This document shows, one piece after another, positions 46,646 to 59,100 of a DNA stretch of 64,000 bases (within the stretch, counting starts at the first letter, position 1; each line of letters starts with the position of its first letter). Below the pieces are notes generated by a model that ran no database searches, was not told where the DNA came from, and worked only from the letters and a program-made list of their open reading frames with translations. Source of the stretch: Takifugu bimaculatus (lineage: Eukaryota; Chordata; Actinopteri; Tetraodontiformes; Tetraodontidae); NCBI GenBank assembly GCA_004026145.2, contig CP034989.1, positions 3,300,134 through 3,364,133 of the forward strand. Reading direction: 5' to 3'. Made by a program: the position numbers and the translations under genes.

Positions 46646-46652
46646 ATTTATA
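46646..46652 (-). promoter_or_regulatory. pax4: TATA-like box for pax4
   Basis: TATAAAT on the minus strand within CCTATAAATCC, about 145 bases upstream of the proposed pax4 ATG. Farther upstream on the minus strand are a CCAAT box (46739-46743), a GC box (about 46751-46758) and a CRE-like TACGTCA (46783-46789). All are sequence matches only. Confidence 0.45.
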
Positions 46653-49600
46653 GGGCCGCGGACCTCAACATGACGTGGCGTCTGTTACCTGAAATGTCAA
46701 TATTGCCCAGAAGTAGATGTGGACATTATAAATCTCCGATTGGTCCCGCAGGGGCGGGTCCGGGCCGCACAAATGCCACGGATGACGTAAAAACCAGAAA
46801 ACAGTTTTCTTTCCAGGATTTAAGGGACTAGTTTTTAGTTTCAGGTAGCCTGCGGAGGAAGAAGGTCGACTGACGTGGAAATTTACAACATTTAAAAAGT
46901 TTAAAAAACTGATAATATAATTTATTAGTCAAATACTGTTGTAGGTTTCTCCGGCTACATCCCAGTCTGGACTCTGGCGATGCTTAAACACAACTGTCAC
47001 ACGTCAGTGAGCCACTGCCTCAAGATTGTATCCGTTTCCTGTTGTTTGCCATGTCGAGTTTTGATAGTTATGGATTTATTTCAATGTTTCTGTGATTTGG
47101 CTGAGCACGTTTTTGCCCCAGGGGTTTCTCTTCTCTCCTCTTTGCGCAGCGGCCTCAGGTCTCACTCCAACGTGCGGCGCAACGATTAACCTCTGCTGTG
47201 ATGCATTAAAAACATTAAAAAAATAAAAGTCAAAGCTTTTCCCGTCTCTCATATGAAGCAAATGATTGATACCGATTTTTCCTGTCCCTCATCCTTTAGG
47301 TGCCCTCCGTGGTCACGTGACCAGCGCATCCTCTACCCAGGATGAGAGGCTCGGATTAAGAGGATCCCCGGCCTCCTTTCATAAAACAAACATTTGGAAA
47401 CTGGCCGATGACGACGGCCATATGGTAAAGTGCTTTTGATAAATCATAAATCCATCGAGCCGGTTTGTCTTTATTACATTTTCTTTCAAAACGTGAACAA
47501 ATAGACTCGTCTGCGGACTCGAGGAGAGGGCCAACATGGGGGACCGGGTTTATCCACAAGAGGCAGGTAAAAATAACCCTCACAGATGTTCCTTGGGCAG
47601 CCAGCAGATAAAAATGCGCTGTAAACGTTTCAAAGGGAAATATTTGACGAGCAAATATTAGCCCATGTGAAAATCCACACAAGCCTCGTCTTTGGGGCTG
47701 TTTAATGACTAATTGAATATCATTAGTTGGGTCCACACAGATCGAAGTGCCACCGAAATAAAGGCTCAGATTTATAAAGCCATATGGCCCAAATTATACA
47801 TTAACCACGAGTTAGAGGACAACAACACTCACTGTGTACAGTCAGCCAGGTTTGATAGAGGGCGGCCATTTTTGGACACCATTGTCGCCTTGCCAACCGA
47901 GACAAAGGACAGACAAGGGCGGCCTTCTTGTTTATTACAGGGGAGCTGATGTGCACCTTGATTTATAGCACTTCATAGCACGGACAGTGTGTGCCAAAGC
48001 AGATTGATTAGAGTGTTTAAGTTGTGTTATTCAGACCGCACCACGTCTGCGCGCTGCGTAAATATTCACCACGGACCCGGTGGAGGAAACGCGAGTTTAA
48101 GAGACAAAAATGGGCAGCAGAATTGAAGTGCATTTCCCTAAGACCTTTCGTGTGTTTTTCGTGACTGTTAAGCGCGTGTTTCTTCCTCTTGCTGCGTCTT
48201 TGAGCGCCGATAAATGTGAAGAAATCGCCCGCGTAAAAGAGCCGCCAAAAGCTCTCCAAAGCGCACTCCGGTGCCTTTGTGCGCAACTGAGCAGTGGCCC
48301 GTTTAGCATAGTTTCCATTCTGTTTGGACGTACGCGGGGTCCGTGTTGTTGATTCCCTCTCTGTTTTAATGATTAGGTGGTCTTTGTAGTCCGTAGATAC
48401 AGATGATTTGTTTCTGGCTCTGCTGATTTACTTGTTTGATGCTTCTGTGAGGATAAATTCAGTCGTTATTACGCGGCGGAGCGCAGGACGCACTGACATT
48501 ACAACCCCTCTATTTCACCGTTCAGTTATTGCCAAGTGTCCCTGAATAAATCTTTATTTTATAATTTAAACACCAGTAACTCATCTCTGTAATATTGTGT
48601 GCAGATCATTTACTTATCAACCTTCATTTCATCCAAATGGAAGGGATTTTGAACGAGTGCGCAATATAAGCACAATTATGTACTTACGAAAATGACATTC
48701 ATCAGGTAACATTACATAAAACAAACGACCAGAAAGACGTTTTAGAGTTTCCACTTTTTTTTCCCCTGAACTTTTTGGATGTTCAATGCTCGATTCTTGC
48801 CCGTGTTTGCTGGTTCAACATGCGCGTCGGCCAGAAGAACTATGCAATATGAAGCGAAGGAAATGCCTCTATAACTATGGGGATTTGGAGAGAAAATCCG
48901 AGTTTATGTATTCCTGCTGTGCAATTACGCAGGGAAGACTGTTTAGATATAGGACCCTTTCCAAATGTGAACACTTTAGCCGACATTGATACAGCTGAAC
49001 AAGAGCCTGCTTGAGCCCAAGTCCCGCATGCATTATATTCTATATATCAAACTATAAAACTGAATATCAAATCGTTTATTTTTATTTATAACATTATACC
49101 TCACAAAACTTTTGATTTTTGTCTTTTGATTTTTGTCCCCTCCTGCCCCCAAATGACCCCTGAAACCTTGATTAAATACAAGAGTTTATGAGTAGCAAGT
49201 CCTGCACACTCAAAATTGTATTTATTGGACCAAAATATAAAAATGATTACGCAAGGTAAACTGCGACAGAAGTACAACATAATATATACAAGCGACTGCC
49301 CTAATAATTAAACAGCACGATGATGAGTGCCAACCTCTTGCAGTTTAAAGTCAGAATATAGCGCGGCGGTATCAGTGGCTCATCCTCCAGACTGATTTTC
49401 CTGGATAATCTACGTCTTATCCAAGGTTTAATATGGGAAAATAGGTTTTTACACCATTTACGAAGAGACGAATACATGAGTGAGTCATGCAACTCTAATA
49501 GCAGCTCAAAGTTGTCGACGACCTGTGAAGAACCTATTGCATTATCTTATTAACAATCTAAACATTTGCCTTTTCAAGCTATAAAACAGGACATCACGAA

Positions 49601-49800
49601 TATTTTAGACAGTTTCAATCCAAAAAGCAACGCATGGATTTACTGTTTTGTGTTTTTAACATTACTGCTATTGTTGCTGCAACAACTTTTTTAGTAGAGA
49701 TGTTATTTTATTGTTAAAGTCGTTCAGGACATGTTTTCGGATCAAACTTTAATATTCCGGATACACCTGAAGGCACCACCGGAGCCCTCCTCGGGTTAAC
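46653..49800. other. pax4/snd1 intergenic DNA
   Basis: About 3.1 kb between the divergent pax4 and snd1 genes. No gene, RNA or repeat recognised beyond AT-rich stretches around 49020-49300. It would hold regulatory DNA for both genes. Confidence 0.6.
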
Positions 49801-50082
49801 GGTATGCTGACGTGTCGCAGCTCTTGCACCGGAAGAACTTCTTTGAATCCGCCTGCGCGCGCGCACAGCTCTCCACTTGTCTCCATTCATTCCTCTGTCT
49901 AGACCCGGAAGTAATCTTGACGCGTGCGTCTTGCATGGCACTGTATGTTTCCGGGATAACGTGTGTGTTGATCAGTGCTCAGCCTTTTTCTCTTGGCTTT
50001 CAGTAGAACAGTCGCTGACTTCAGAGCCCCATCTCCCTTAACTGGTCACCCCTTAGCGGCGTTTTGTCTCCAACCTTTGGAC
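49800..50082 (+). promoter_or_regulatory. snd1: snd1 promoter and 5' UTR region
   Basis: TATA-less and CpG-containing, with ETS-family core sites: ACCCGGAAGT at 49903-49912 and CCGGAAG at about 49830, plus a reverse-orientation TTTCCGGG at about 49949. This is typical of housekeeping promoters and fits the broad expression known for SND1. The transcription start was not determined. Confidence 0.5.
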
Positions 50083-50157
50083 ATGGCATCTGTATCGGCA
50101 TCATCTCAGGGAGCTCCTGCTCCGACTGGTCCTCTGCAAAGGGGAATCGTAAAAATG
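50083..50157 (+). CDS. snd1: snd1 exon 1
   Basis: ATG start followed by MASVSASSQGAPAPTGPLQR and GIVKM, matching human MASSAQSGG through VPTVQRGIIKM. Donor gtaagt, phase 0. Confidence 0.92.
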
Positions 50158-53100
50158 GTAAGTACCCCAACATGTGAATATGTGAGCTCACTACGTGATT
50201 GTAGGCATACAGCTAATTAGCCTGCCTAGCCACAGGCTAACTAGCGTTACTGAGTGCTAAGTAGTTTTAGCTGTCATAGAACTTAGGTAAACTTACACTT
50301 CGGTGCATATGGATTTGTCTGGTCAGTGCTGATGTTGACATCATTTACAAAACAAATGTCAGTAATATTTCGCCTACCTAAGATGAGCTGGTTTGCTACT
50401 ACATTGGCTAACCTGCCAGTGAGATGAACCCATCTGACGTTAGCACATGTTTGCTAAAGTGCTAGTTTTCCAAGATTATGTGTAAGTAACTTAAAAGACC
50501 GACCAAAAGTATAACGTCCAGCACGATCATCTGATTTAGATGTGCTAAGATCGTAGTTGGCGGAGAAGCGTTTTTTAATACTTTGTTATCTGCAACGTGA
50601 ACAGATGTTTGTTTTCCCAGCTAAAGGCTAGCTAACAGCTAGTAAATTGCTGGTAATTAAAGTATTATAATGCAGAAAGTTCATAATTTTTAGGGCCGAT
50701 TTCTACTTAATTGAGAGCGTGTCTCCCAGATTCGATTGTACAGTGTTTAAAAACTTGGATCATGGCTTTCCATTCAGTTCACTATTTTGTCGTAGTTACT
50801 TCTCAAAACTTTCCGATAACTGCTGCTTTAAAAGTCTTCGAGTAATTCACATGGCGTTAATCAAGTCTGCAAATGATTTCCACCGACTGGACGGACAGAT
50901 CGTCCCCTCTCTGGGTCGTTTAAAGCCAGCCACAGGGGAGTGACACGTAGCGGTCTTGTCCCTATAATCTCCCAGTCACGTTGGTACTTTGTATGTGTCT
51001 ACACGTTACCCCACCATAAATGTGGGGAAAACAGCCCCAATACTAGGTTTGAAACGTATAAAACTTTGTCGCAGCACCGAGTTTGGCTTGTGGAGGATGC
51101 TAAATTTAATAACAGTGCTGCCACAATCACATAAACCTTATGCCGTTTGATTTTGCTCCTTGTCATCAGCTCCTAGTGAACAGAGGAGCTCGGAAAACAT
51201 TAAATTTCTCAGTCGATTCAAAGACTGGCTAGTTTGAAGATGTGTGGCTGGTTTTATATTGAAGTAAACACCAGCTGGTGTCATCCTCAGAGGGCTGGGG
51301 CTTATGAAACGGTTGTACCTTTGTGGCATTTATTGTCAGAGGAATAAGAGGGTTTGGGAAAAGAATAAATAAGGTGCCTGAGCCTTGGATTAGTATGGTT
51401 GTTGTCAGAAAGGCACCCTGGACTGTCAACAGATCTGTTATTATGCTGTATGCATATATGTAGTATGCAGACTATATGAAAGGAACACATTAATCAATTC
51501 TTCATTTCAAACTGTCATTTTTGTGTCACTCTGATGATGATCTGTGAGTCGGCCAGAGCCGCGTTGTGTTTTCTAAATGGAACTTGTTCCTTTTGTAAAC
51601 AGAAGGGCCCTCTCCCCCACCACGTGGTCCGTGTCTAAAAATTACTACTGCTCTCCTGTTTCGCCTTTACATCGAGGGCGTGCGGTGATCCGGCCAAACA
51701 GTTTATCTCACACACATCTTAGATCAACAGGCCCAAGTGATGCTCCCCGCGGACAGGCCGGAGAGGCCACAGATAAAAGGTGTTTGCTCAGATTTGCGTA
51801 AATGCCGCGGTTGTCAAACCCAAGAGGACGTTATCTCCCTTTTTTTGTATTTAGCTACGTTATCAGCTCGCGTGATCTCGCCCCTGCAGTTCACCATGAC
51901 AACGCGGAGTGTGAAGTCGGCGTGTCAGCTGTATCATCATCGTCGTCATCTGAGGGACATTTTAGCTTTTGTTCAAACGCGTGTTCAGCTTTAAACACCA
52001 ACTGGCTTGAGACACGTCGGGTTTCATAACCATTTGTGACGAGCGCAGCGTGTGAGGAAAGAAACCGAGAGCCGATTGTCATTTCTTCTTTCCGTCCATG
52101 TGACCTCTCTGGTTTTGTGGTCTGAGTTGCCACATCTGTTTTGCTCCGAATTGATTCTGAAAGCAATTGACCCCCTCCCCCCCAGTCCTCTCCTCCGCAG
52201 GTCTTGTCGGGCTGCGCCATCATTGTTCGGGGCCAGCCTCGAGGCGGCCCGCCCCCGGAGCGCCAGATCAACCTCAGCAACATCCGGGCCGGCGCCATGG
52301 CCCGCCGGGCAGCCCAGAGCCAACCAGACACCAAGGACACCCCTGACGAAGTGAGCGGCTCCCTCCTTTTATTTGTTTCTGTTTGTTTGACGAAGGCCGA
52401 ACACACGTCTGCTCCACGCCCCCCCGCCAGCCCTGATAATCCCATCTTCAGCTGCCAATTGGTGTTGGATGAGGATTTTTGTTGGGGAATGTTTGTTTTC
52501 CATGAAGCTCTGACTGTATGAGTTATAATGCAGTCTGCTGATGAGGATCACTGATATTAAATTCATTTATTTTGATAAAAAGTGTCATCTTGGCTCCATC
52601 ACAACTGGTTCTGCTCTCTGATGCTGCTGGGGTCAGTTCACGGCTGATCAGACTGTCTGTATCTCTCGCTCTGTGTCGCAGCCGTGGGCCTTTCAAGCCA
52701 GAGAGTTCCTGAGGAAGAAGCTAATCGGCAAAGAAGTGTGCTTCACCGTGGAGACCAAAACCACCTCGGGCAGAGAATACGGCGTGGTATACCTGGGGAA
52801 AGGTGCGAATCTGAGCACAATCACTTATTTTGTTGGTTGAATTTGAAGTTCCAGTGAGTTTTCTGCTGTTTTTCTGCATGTTTGTAACTCTGGTGCTCAG
52901 TTGGACTATAATTATCTTTCACCGCGGTGTTTTTCTCTCATTTCAGACACGACGGGGGAGAACATCGCCGAGTCTTTAGTCAGCGAGGGTCTCGCCACTG
53001 TCCGCAGAGAAGGAATCAGAGGGAACATGTACGATTTATTTATTTATTTACCTCTTCTGTCATTATTCCACATAACGATGATCAGAACACGCTCTGTGTT

Positions 53101-56100
53101 TGTAATGTTGCCGATCTCCCTGTTGTTTTTCCTCAGGAGCCATTGTGCCACAAATCATTGTGCGCCTGTAGTTTGCGACTCAGCAGTTTGTCTCTTATCA
53201 TCTGCGCGCTGCAGCTTATAGAGGAACAGTTTGTGGGAGAGATAAACATAAGTCTTCCACTGAGGTGGAACCAAGTGTCCCAGATGGTGGCACTATTACC
53301 CTGTTTTACCCCGCTGCAGCCAGGCCTCCGTGAAGGCCGTTTCTGCCACATTGCCCCCCCCCCCCCATTCTCCCCTAGCAGCCCGCTGCACACCCACGGC
53401 TGCATGAGAGAATAGCTATCACCCCCCAAGCAGCAGTATTTGCACATTACACTCGCGTTACGAGCAATTTGCCTCATCCTGCTACATTTGTGTCGTCCAA
53501 CATGAGCAGAGATGATGGGGATATTTTCCCATTAATGACTCGTTTAGAGCATCGGGTGCAACGACCCAGAGCAGGCGCTAATGTAAACGAGGCTTTAAGT
53601 AGAAGGCGGCATCGTTTGGCCGAAGGGCGGAGGCCATCGCTCACTCAGGACCGGGGGTCTTAAGTTTCAGTATCATATCGTCTGATGTGATCATTACCTC
53701 TGTGACCAGCCCCGCTGATCATGTGAACAGTGATGCGATCATAATTACTGGGTTATTATGGTCATGATGGGTTTGGACAGTGCAGCGCGCGTGTTTAAAC
53801 AGGGTTGAGGACGGCGCTAAACGGCAAATAACGCTGACGTTCCGGTAAATGTTTACTCCCTTCAGCAGTTGCTGCATTCATTTTGAAAGGAAGATCGAAG
53901 TCATGTATTTTCTAAAATGCCTTTTGCAGGACAGAGTCACCTCCTGGGATGAAGGGTAGCTTCTTAAACTGAAACATTTACAAGCACAGCTTAGTCGAGC
54001 GAGCTAAGGTGTTCACGTGCACCTTTTGAAAGTGTTGAGCCTGGACTTAAATGCTGCACATTGTAGATAAATGTACTTGTCTAAAAAGCAAAGCCGCACC
54101 GTCCAGGAACCAGAGTTCTGTTGTGAACTGTGGAGATGATTTAGGTCTGGCTCTGGTGCAGATTCATGTCTCTGCTGGACCACACCCACCCCCACGATTC
54201 CTGAAGCAGCCTGTCTTACAGCTGCTTTGATATCTCCCAGATGTCATTTCATTTCATTGGAATTTCATTTTCTACTTCCGCCTATTATAGAAAACTCAAA
54301 CACTAACAGGGGCTTCAAACAGTTCAACATTTAGCATCTGCTGGTATTTCTGCTCGCTCCAGCGAGCCAGAGGGTGGTTTAGCAGAGAGAAAAGAGCTGA
54401 CCTGAGACCTCCCGCCTGTTTGTTTCCCCGTCCTGCTTAGTGGTGCACTCCCCCCCATCAATATCTGTTTTATTTGTAGCTGTGTGTCGGTTAGAAGGAG
54501 CTGCTGACCCGAAACAGAAACATTGCAAGGGTATCCACGGATAAGTTGACTATTATCTGCCTCCACACACAAAGCTATTCCTGTATCTTGACTGATCTGG
54601 GCTCGGGAGTTTCTCTCCGTCTTATGTCCCCGGCTCGACGGCATCTGCTCTCCTTGATTGCATTGTTAGTGTCTCCACTTCTGTCTGTAGCTCTCTGTTC
54701 TCTTTCGGTGCTTAAATTCTAAGTAGCTTAAACACAATTGACTTCTTATAGAAAGTTGCACTATTGTTGCCCGGTAAGCAATAAAAGTCAGTTCTGTTTG
54801 AAGTGGGAAAGAACTCGGCAGCTTTCGAAAACGAGTCAGAAAACCCAATTATGAAGCGGCGGCTAGAGGACGGGGCTCCGCGTGTGTTCGCGTGTGTGGC
54901 ATTTTAATTGAGACCCACTTTGTTGCCGCTCCAGTCCCTTGTTGGCGCCGCTCCCTTATCAATCGAGTAGCCTTTACTGGTGAAAACCAAAGGCAGTCGA
55001 GCATTTGAAGTAATGAATAATTAGAGCTGAACAAGGACCCTCAGAAAGAATTACACCGCGCAGTTTCGAGACGGACAAACACAGAATCAAATGTGGCTTC
55101 TGTTAGCGGCTCCGTCGATGCTGTTTGAAGTCGCTGTCAGATGCTGTTTTTTTGGGGGGTTTTCTCTGTTGTTTCCACTGAAATAGCAGCAGAGTTGATA
55201 CAAAGCAGCATTTATTGAGAGTAATTGAGTTAAGAAGTTGGTTCTTTTTCATTTAATCATCTCTTGGGTGTCCAGGTTGAAGCTAACTGTCGAGCTCCAC
55301 TCGTCACAACCTCCAGTTAGTGTAATTGCTGTTGGTGTCATTTGTGAATTGCCCAACACGAATGTTATTAGCTGCCGTCTTCATCCCGCGGGGAAACAAC
55401 CACAAACATGGAAAACAGCATACACGCCACAGGAAGTGAACACTCTCCCTCCTTTAAAAGGCAGCAATCAAATATTTCTTAGAAAATCACAGAGAGCATT
55501 TGTGAATAATTTAAGTAATATATATGTATAGATTTAGTTTTTGCTTTGGTGACCTCCAGGTGCATCTTCAGATGTCCTCATACAGAACCCTGGGGACACT
55601 CTACAGGAAGTTAACATCCTTTTCCTGTTGGTGTGATTCTCCAGTTACTCCGTTTTTATACTAACAGCGTCTTGCGGTTTAATTTCCGCGCTGATCTGAG
55701 AAGATGGCTCCATAACCTGGGTTATTTAAGTGCTTTTTTCAGATCCTGTAAGGTTCCAGGGTCATTCCAGCTCAACAGATTGAAGGAATAGTGTTGCCAC
55801 GGAGATTTCCTCATCACTTCTTTCTTTGAAACAGAAATGATAATTCTCGCTCCTTCGCTGTCTCAGGTCACTGTGACTTATTAGACTCGCAAAATTCGAC
55901 AGGATTGTCATATCTCAGCAGGACCTTTATTTCCTCCTATTTATTGAAAAATGTCATGAAGCAGCACTTTTTATCCCGCTCTTCCCTGGTTTTTGCTCCC
56001 ACCATCAGCCCAGAGCAGGTCAGACTCTGTGAGATCGAGGATCAGGCGAAGTCTTCCAAGAAGGGCTGCTGGACCGAGGCCGGCGGCCTGCAGACCATCC

Positions 56101-59100
56101 GCGACCTCAAGTACACCATCGAGAGCCCCCGCAACTTTGTCGACTCCCTGCACCAGAAACCTGTCAACGGTAATAAACACGATTCCGCGCTGTGTTACCG
56201 AGGATGGAGGCGACATCATCCCTCAGAAAAATGAAAATGTTCCTCCCAGAGGAATTTCAAATTAAAAGCATCATTAATGCTGCATATGTTGGTGTTAGCT
56301 CTTTAAAGCTAACACAGTAAAGTTTTGAGCAATTAGTCCATCGAGTGTTTCTTTATATTGTAACTAGTAATGTTAGATTAACAAAGTGACAAATTATCTT
56401 ATTGTTTTAGCGTGCTACTGTAGCTGCAAGTGTCCCGGCAGCAGAGGGGATTTATTATTCTGCAGGAGTACTTCAAAAATTCTATCATTTAATTGGAAAA
56501 TTAATTAGGTCTGACCCCAGCCGGTGGGGAATGTCCGTGCAGCCAAGTTCTTCCAAGGCCGCAGTGGTGAATGCTGTAATTTATGTGGTGGAACCGCTCT
56601 GCCAAGGCGAAGTGTGTCTTTTTATCTGGACTTAAAACCTCTGCTTTGTCGCGTCAAAGTCTCAGAGCTGGGAGTTGTTAAAAACGGCGCCTGTCGCGCG
56701 CTCGTCGGCCGCGGCTGCGTTTGCAGTCGCTGTGATCTGACGGCGCGCCTGTCCCCTCCCGTACGTGCTCACATTCTCCCGCTTCCTCCCCAGCCATCAT
56801 CGAGCACGTCCGTGACGGCAGCGTCGTCCGCGCCCTCCTGCTCCCAGATTACTACCTGGTCACCGTCATGTTGTCTGGAATCAAGGTAAAACCGCACTCG
56901 GAGGAAAGTTCTGAACGAAACGCGAGAGAAGGGTGGAATAAATAAAAGTGGCTCACTCTAAACCTCTTTTTTCCATCATGTCGCCTTTTTCTAAAGCATT
57001 CCAGTCTTGTTTCGGCGGGCCTCGAGGCAAACGCTCGTTTCTGTCCCCTCCTGTTTGTTCCGCTGTCATATCCTTCCCGCTAAACTTCCCCATCAATCTC
57101 TTTCAGCGCGCCCGGCTTTGCCAACGGGCCACTCAAGATAACTAATCTTTTTTCATCTCCCACTTGAAAATATTTCAAGTTGTGTTTATGTCTCGTTCTT
57201 CAAAGGCCCGTCTGTTGTCTTTGTATCTACTGAGTTTTGCCGGATACTTTACACGGCGTGGTGGCACCATTTAAATGTGGATAACAGTCGTACAGAGACA
57301 GGCTGATTACATCATAAAACACCTCAGTCAGGGTGGTAATTGTGCGCTTCTCGTCCCCAGTGTCCTGTGTTCAGGCGGGAAGCTGATGGCACAGAGACGC
57401 CGGAGCCCTTTGCAGCCGAGGCCAAATTCTTCACCGAGTCCCGTCTCCTGACAGCGGGACGTTCAGATCATCCTGGAGAGCTGCCCCAACCAGATCATAC
57501 TGGGAACCATCCTCCACCCGGTACAGCTAGAGTTCCGCCAGCAGCGCACGTTCTGTTCAGATGTTGGCTCACGTTGTTTTTCTGTGTCAGAACGGCAACA
57601 TCACGGAGCTGCTGCTGAAGGAAGGCTTCGCCCGCTGTGTGGACTGGTCCATGGCGGTGTACACGCAGGGCGCCGAGAAACTGCGCGCAGCCGAGCGGTG
57701 AGAGAGCGGAACTTTCAGCATCTCTCTGTGCACTTTTCCCTCTTAAACGACTCTGTCAGCTGTCCGGAAATGCTGGAATTCTCCCACTTAAGCTTTTCGA
57801 TTCAACGGTGGATTTTGTTCTTTGCCAGATCCGCGAAAAGAGCGCAAAGTCCGTATCTGGAAGGATTACGTGGCGCCCACGGCCAACTTGGACCAAAAGG
57901 ACAGGCAATTTGTTGCCAAGGTGAGCTCCCAGTGGACAGTTCCCAGTTTACAGCAGGCACATCTCTGTTAGTTTGGACCCTTGCCTCCATTAAAAGTGGC
58001 CACACAGCAACTTGAGTTTGACCTTGACAACTGTCACCCAGGTAACCGAGAAGCTCCACCCGCACTTTTAATGGAAAAAGAAATCAGACCGGCTTCATGA
58101 AGGGCGTGTGGACAAACGCTTTGTAGCAAATTGGAAGCACTCCCCAGTCAAATTAGGGCCCAAACCGCTGGCGTGTGCTGTACCAGAAGCAGAGAACGAC
58201 CCCCAAAAGCCGACAAGTACAGAATAGATATTACTTTTGGAGGTTATTGGCCAGAGCTCAGAGGAAAAGAGGTGTCCTTAATACAGAATAAGAGCAATTG
58301 TCAGAAGGATTTAGCTCAAATCAGGCCTGATGGACATTTTAGTAATGCAATCTTACTGAGATAAAGCATTACATTGTCCATGCTATAGCTTAACGTAGTT
58401 TGGAAACTCCTGCCTCAAAAGATCAGCCTTTATCTCTGTGCCCTCTGTGGACATTTAGGGTTGCAGATCGGCCCTCTTTCTACTTGAAATCGAGTATTTT
58501 TCCATCCGAATAGGGTGGGAGAAATAAGGTTTAAAGCCTTCCACGTTTGGTCCCTAAACTGGTGAGACTGGATTATTCCTGGCTTGCGTAGAAGCTGTTG
58601 CCAGGACGATTTTCTTACAGGATGAATTTGATAAACACGCACAAAGAAGAAAACTGAGATATTCCCCTCCCAATTTGGGTGAAAGGGTGAAACATTCATG
58701 CCAGTGGGAGGTGCTCCCGTCACGGACGCCCCATAAGCAGCACCCAGGACTGCCAGGTAGACGTTAGAGGCCGAGGTCGCTCGGGCTCCCCGCCACCGCG
58801 CCGCGCTTTTGACATTTGTCGGCACCTAATATTGCAACGCACCGACTCTCCCAGGGACACATCCATCCATCAATCCCATCATACACTCCGCCTCGCCCCG
58901 TCCCCTCCGCTTTTCACTTCTGATTATCTGAGTGATGGATAGAGTGGAGAGAGCGGAGCAGGTCCAATCCCCACAAGTCAATCCTGCTGACGCATCTTCC
59001 TCTCCGACTGTCTGGCGTCCTGCTCCTCCCTCTGCTCCGCCGGGCCGGAGGAGTGGATGTAGGCCAAGTCCCAGTGGTGTTCTGCTCCCCCCCCCCACTC

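Noticed and set aside
52024..52445. Long minus-strand open frames opposite snd1 exon 2
   Set aside because: They are antisense shadows of a GC-rich conserved exon.
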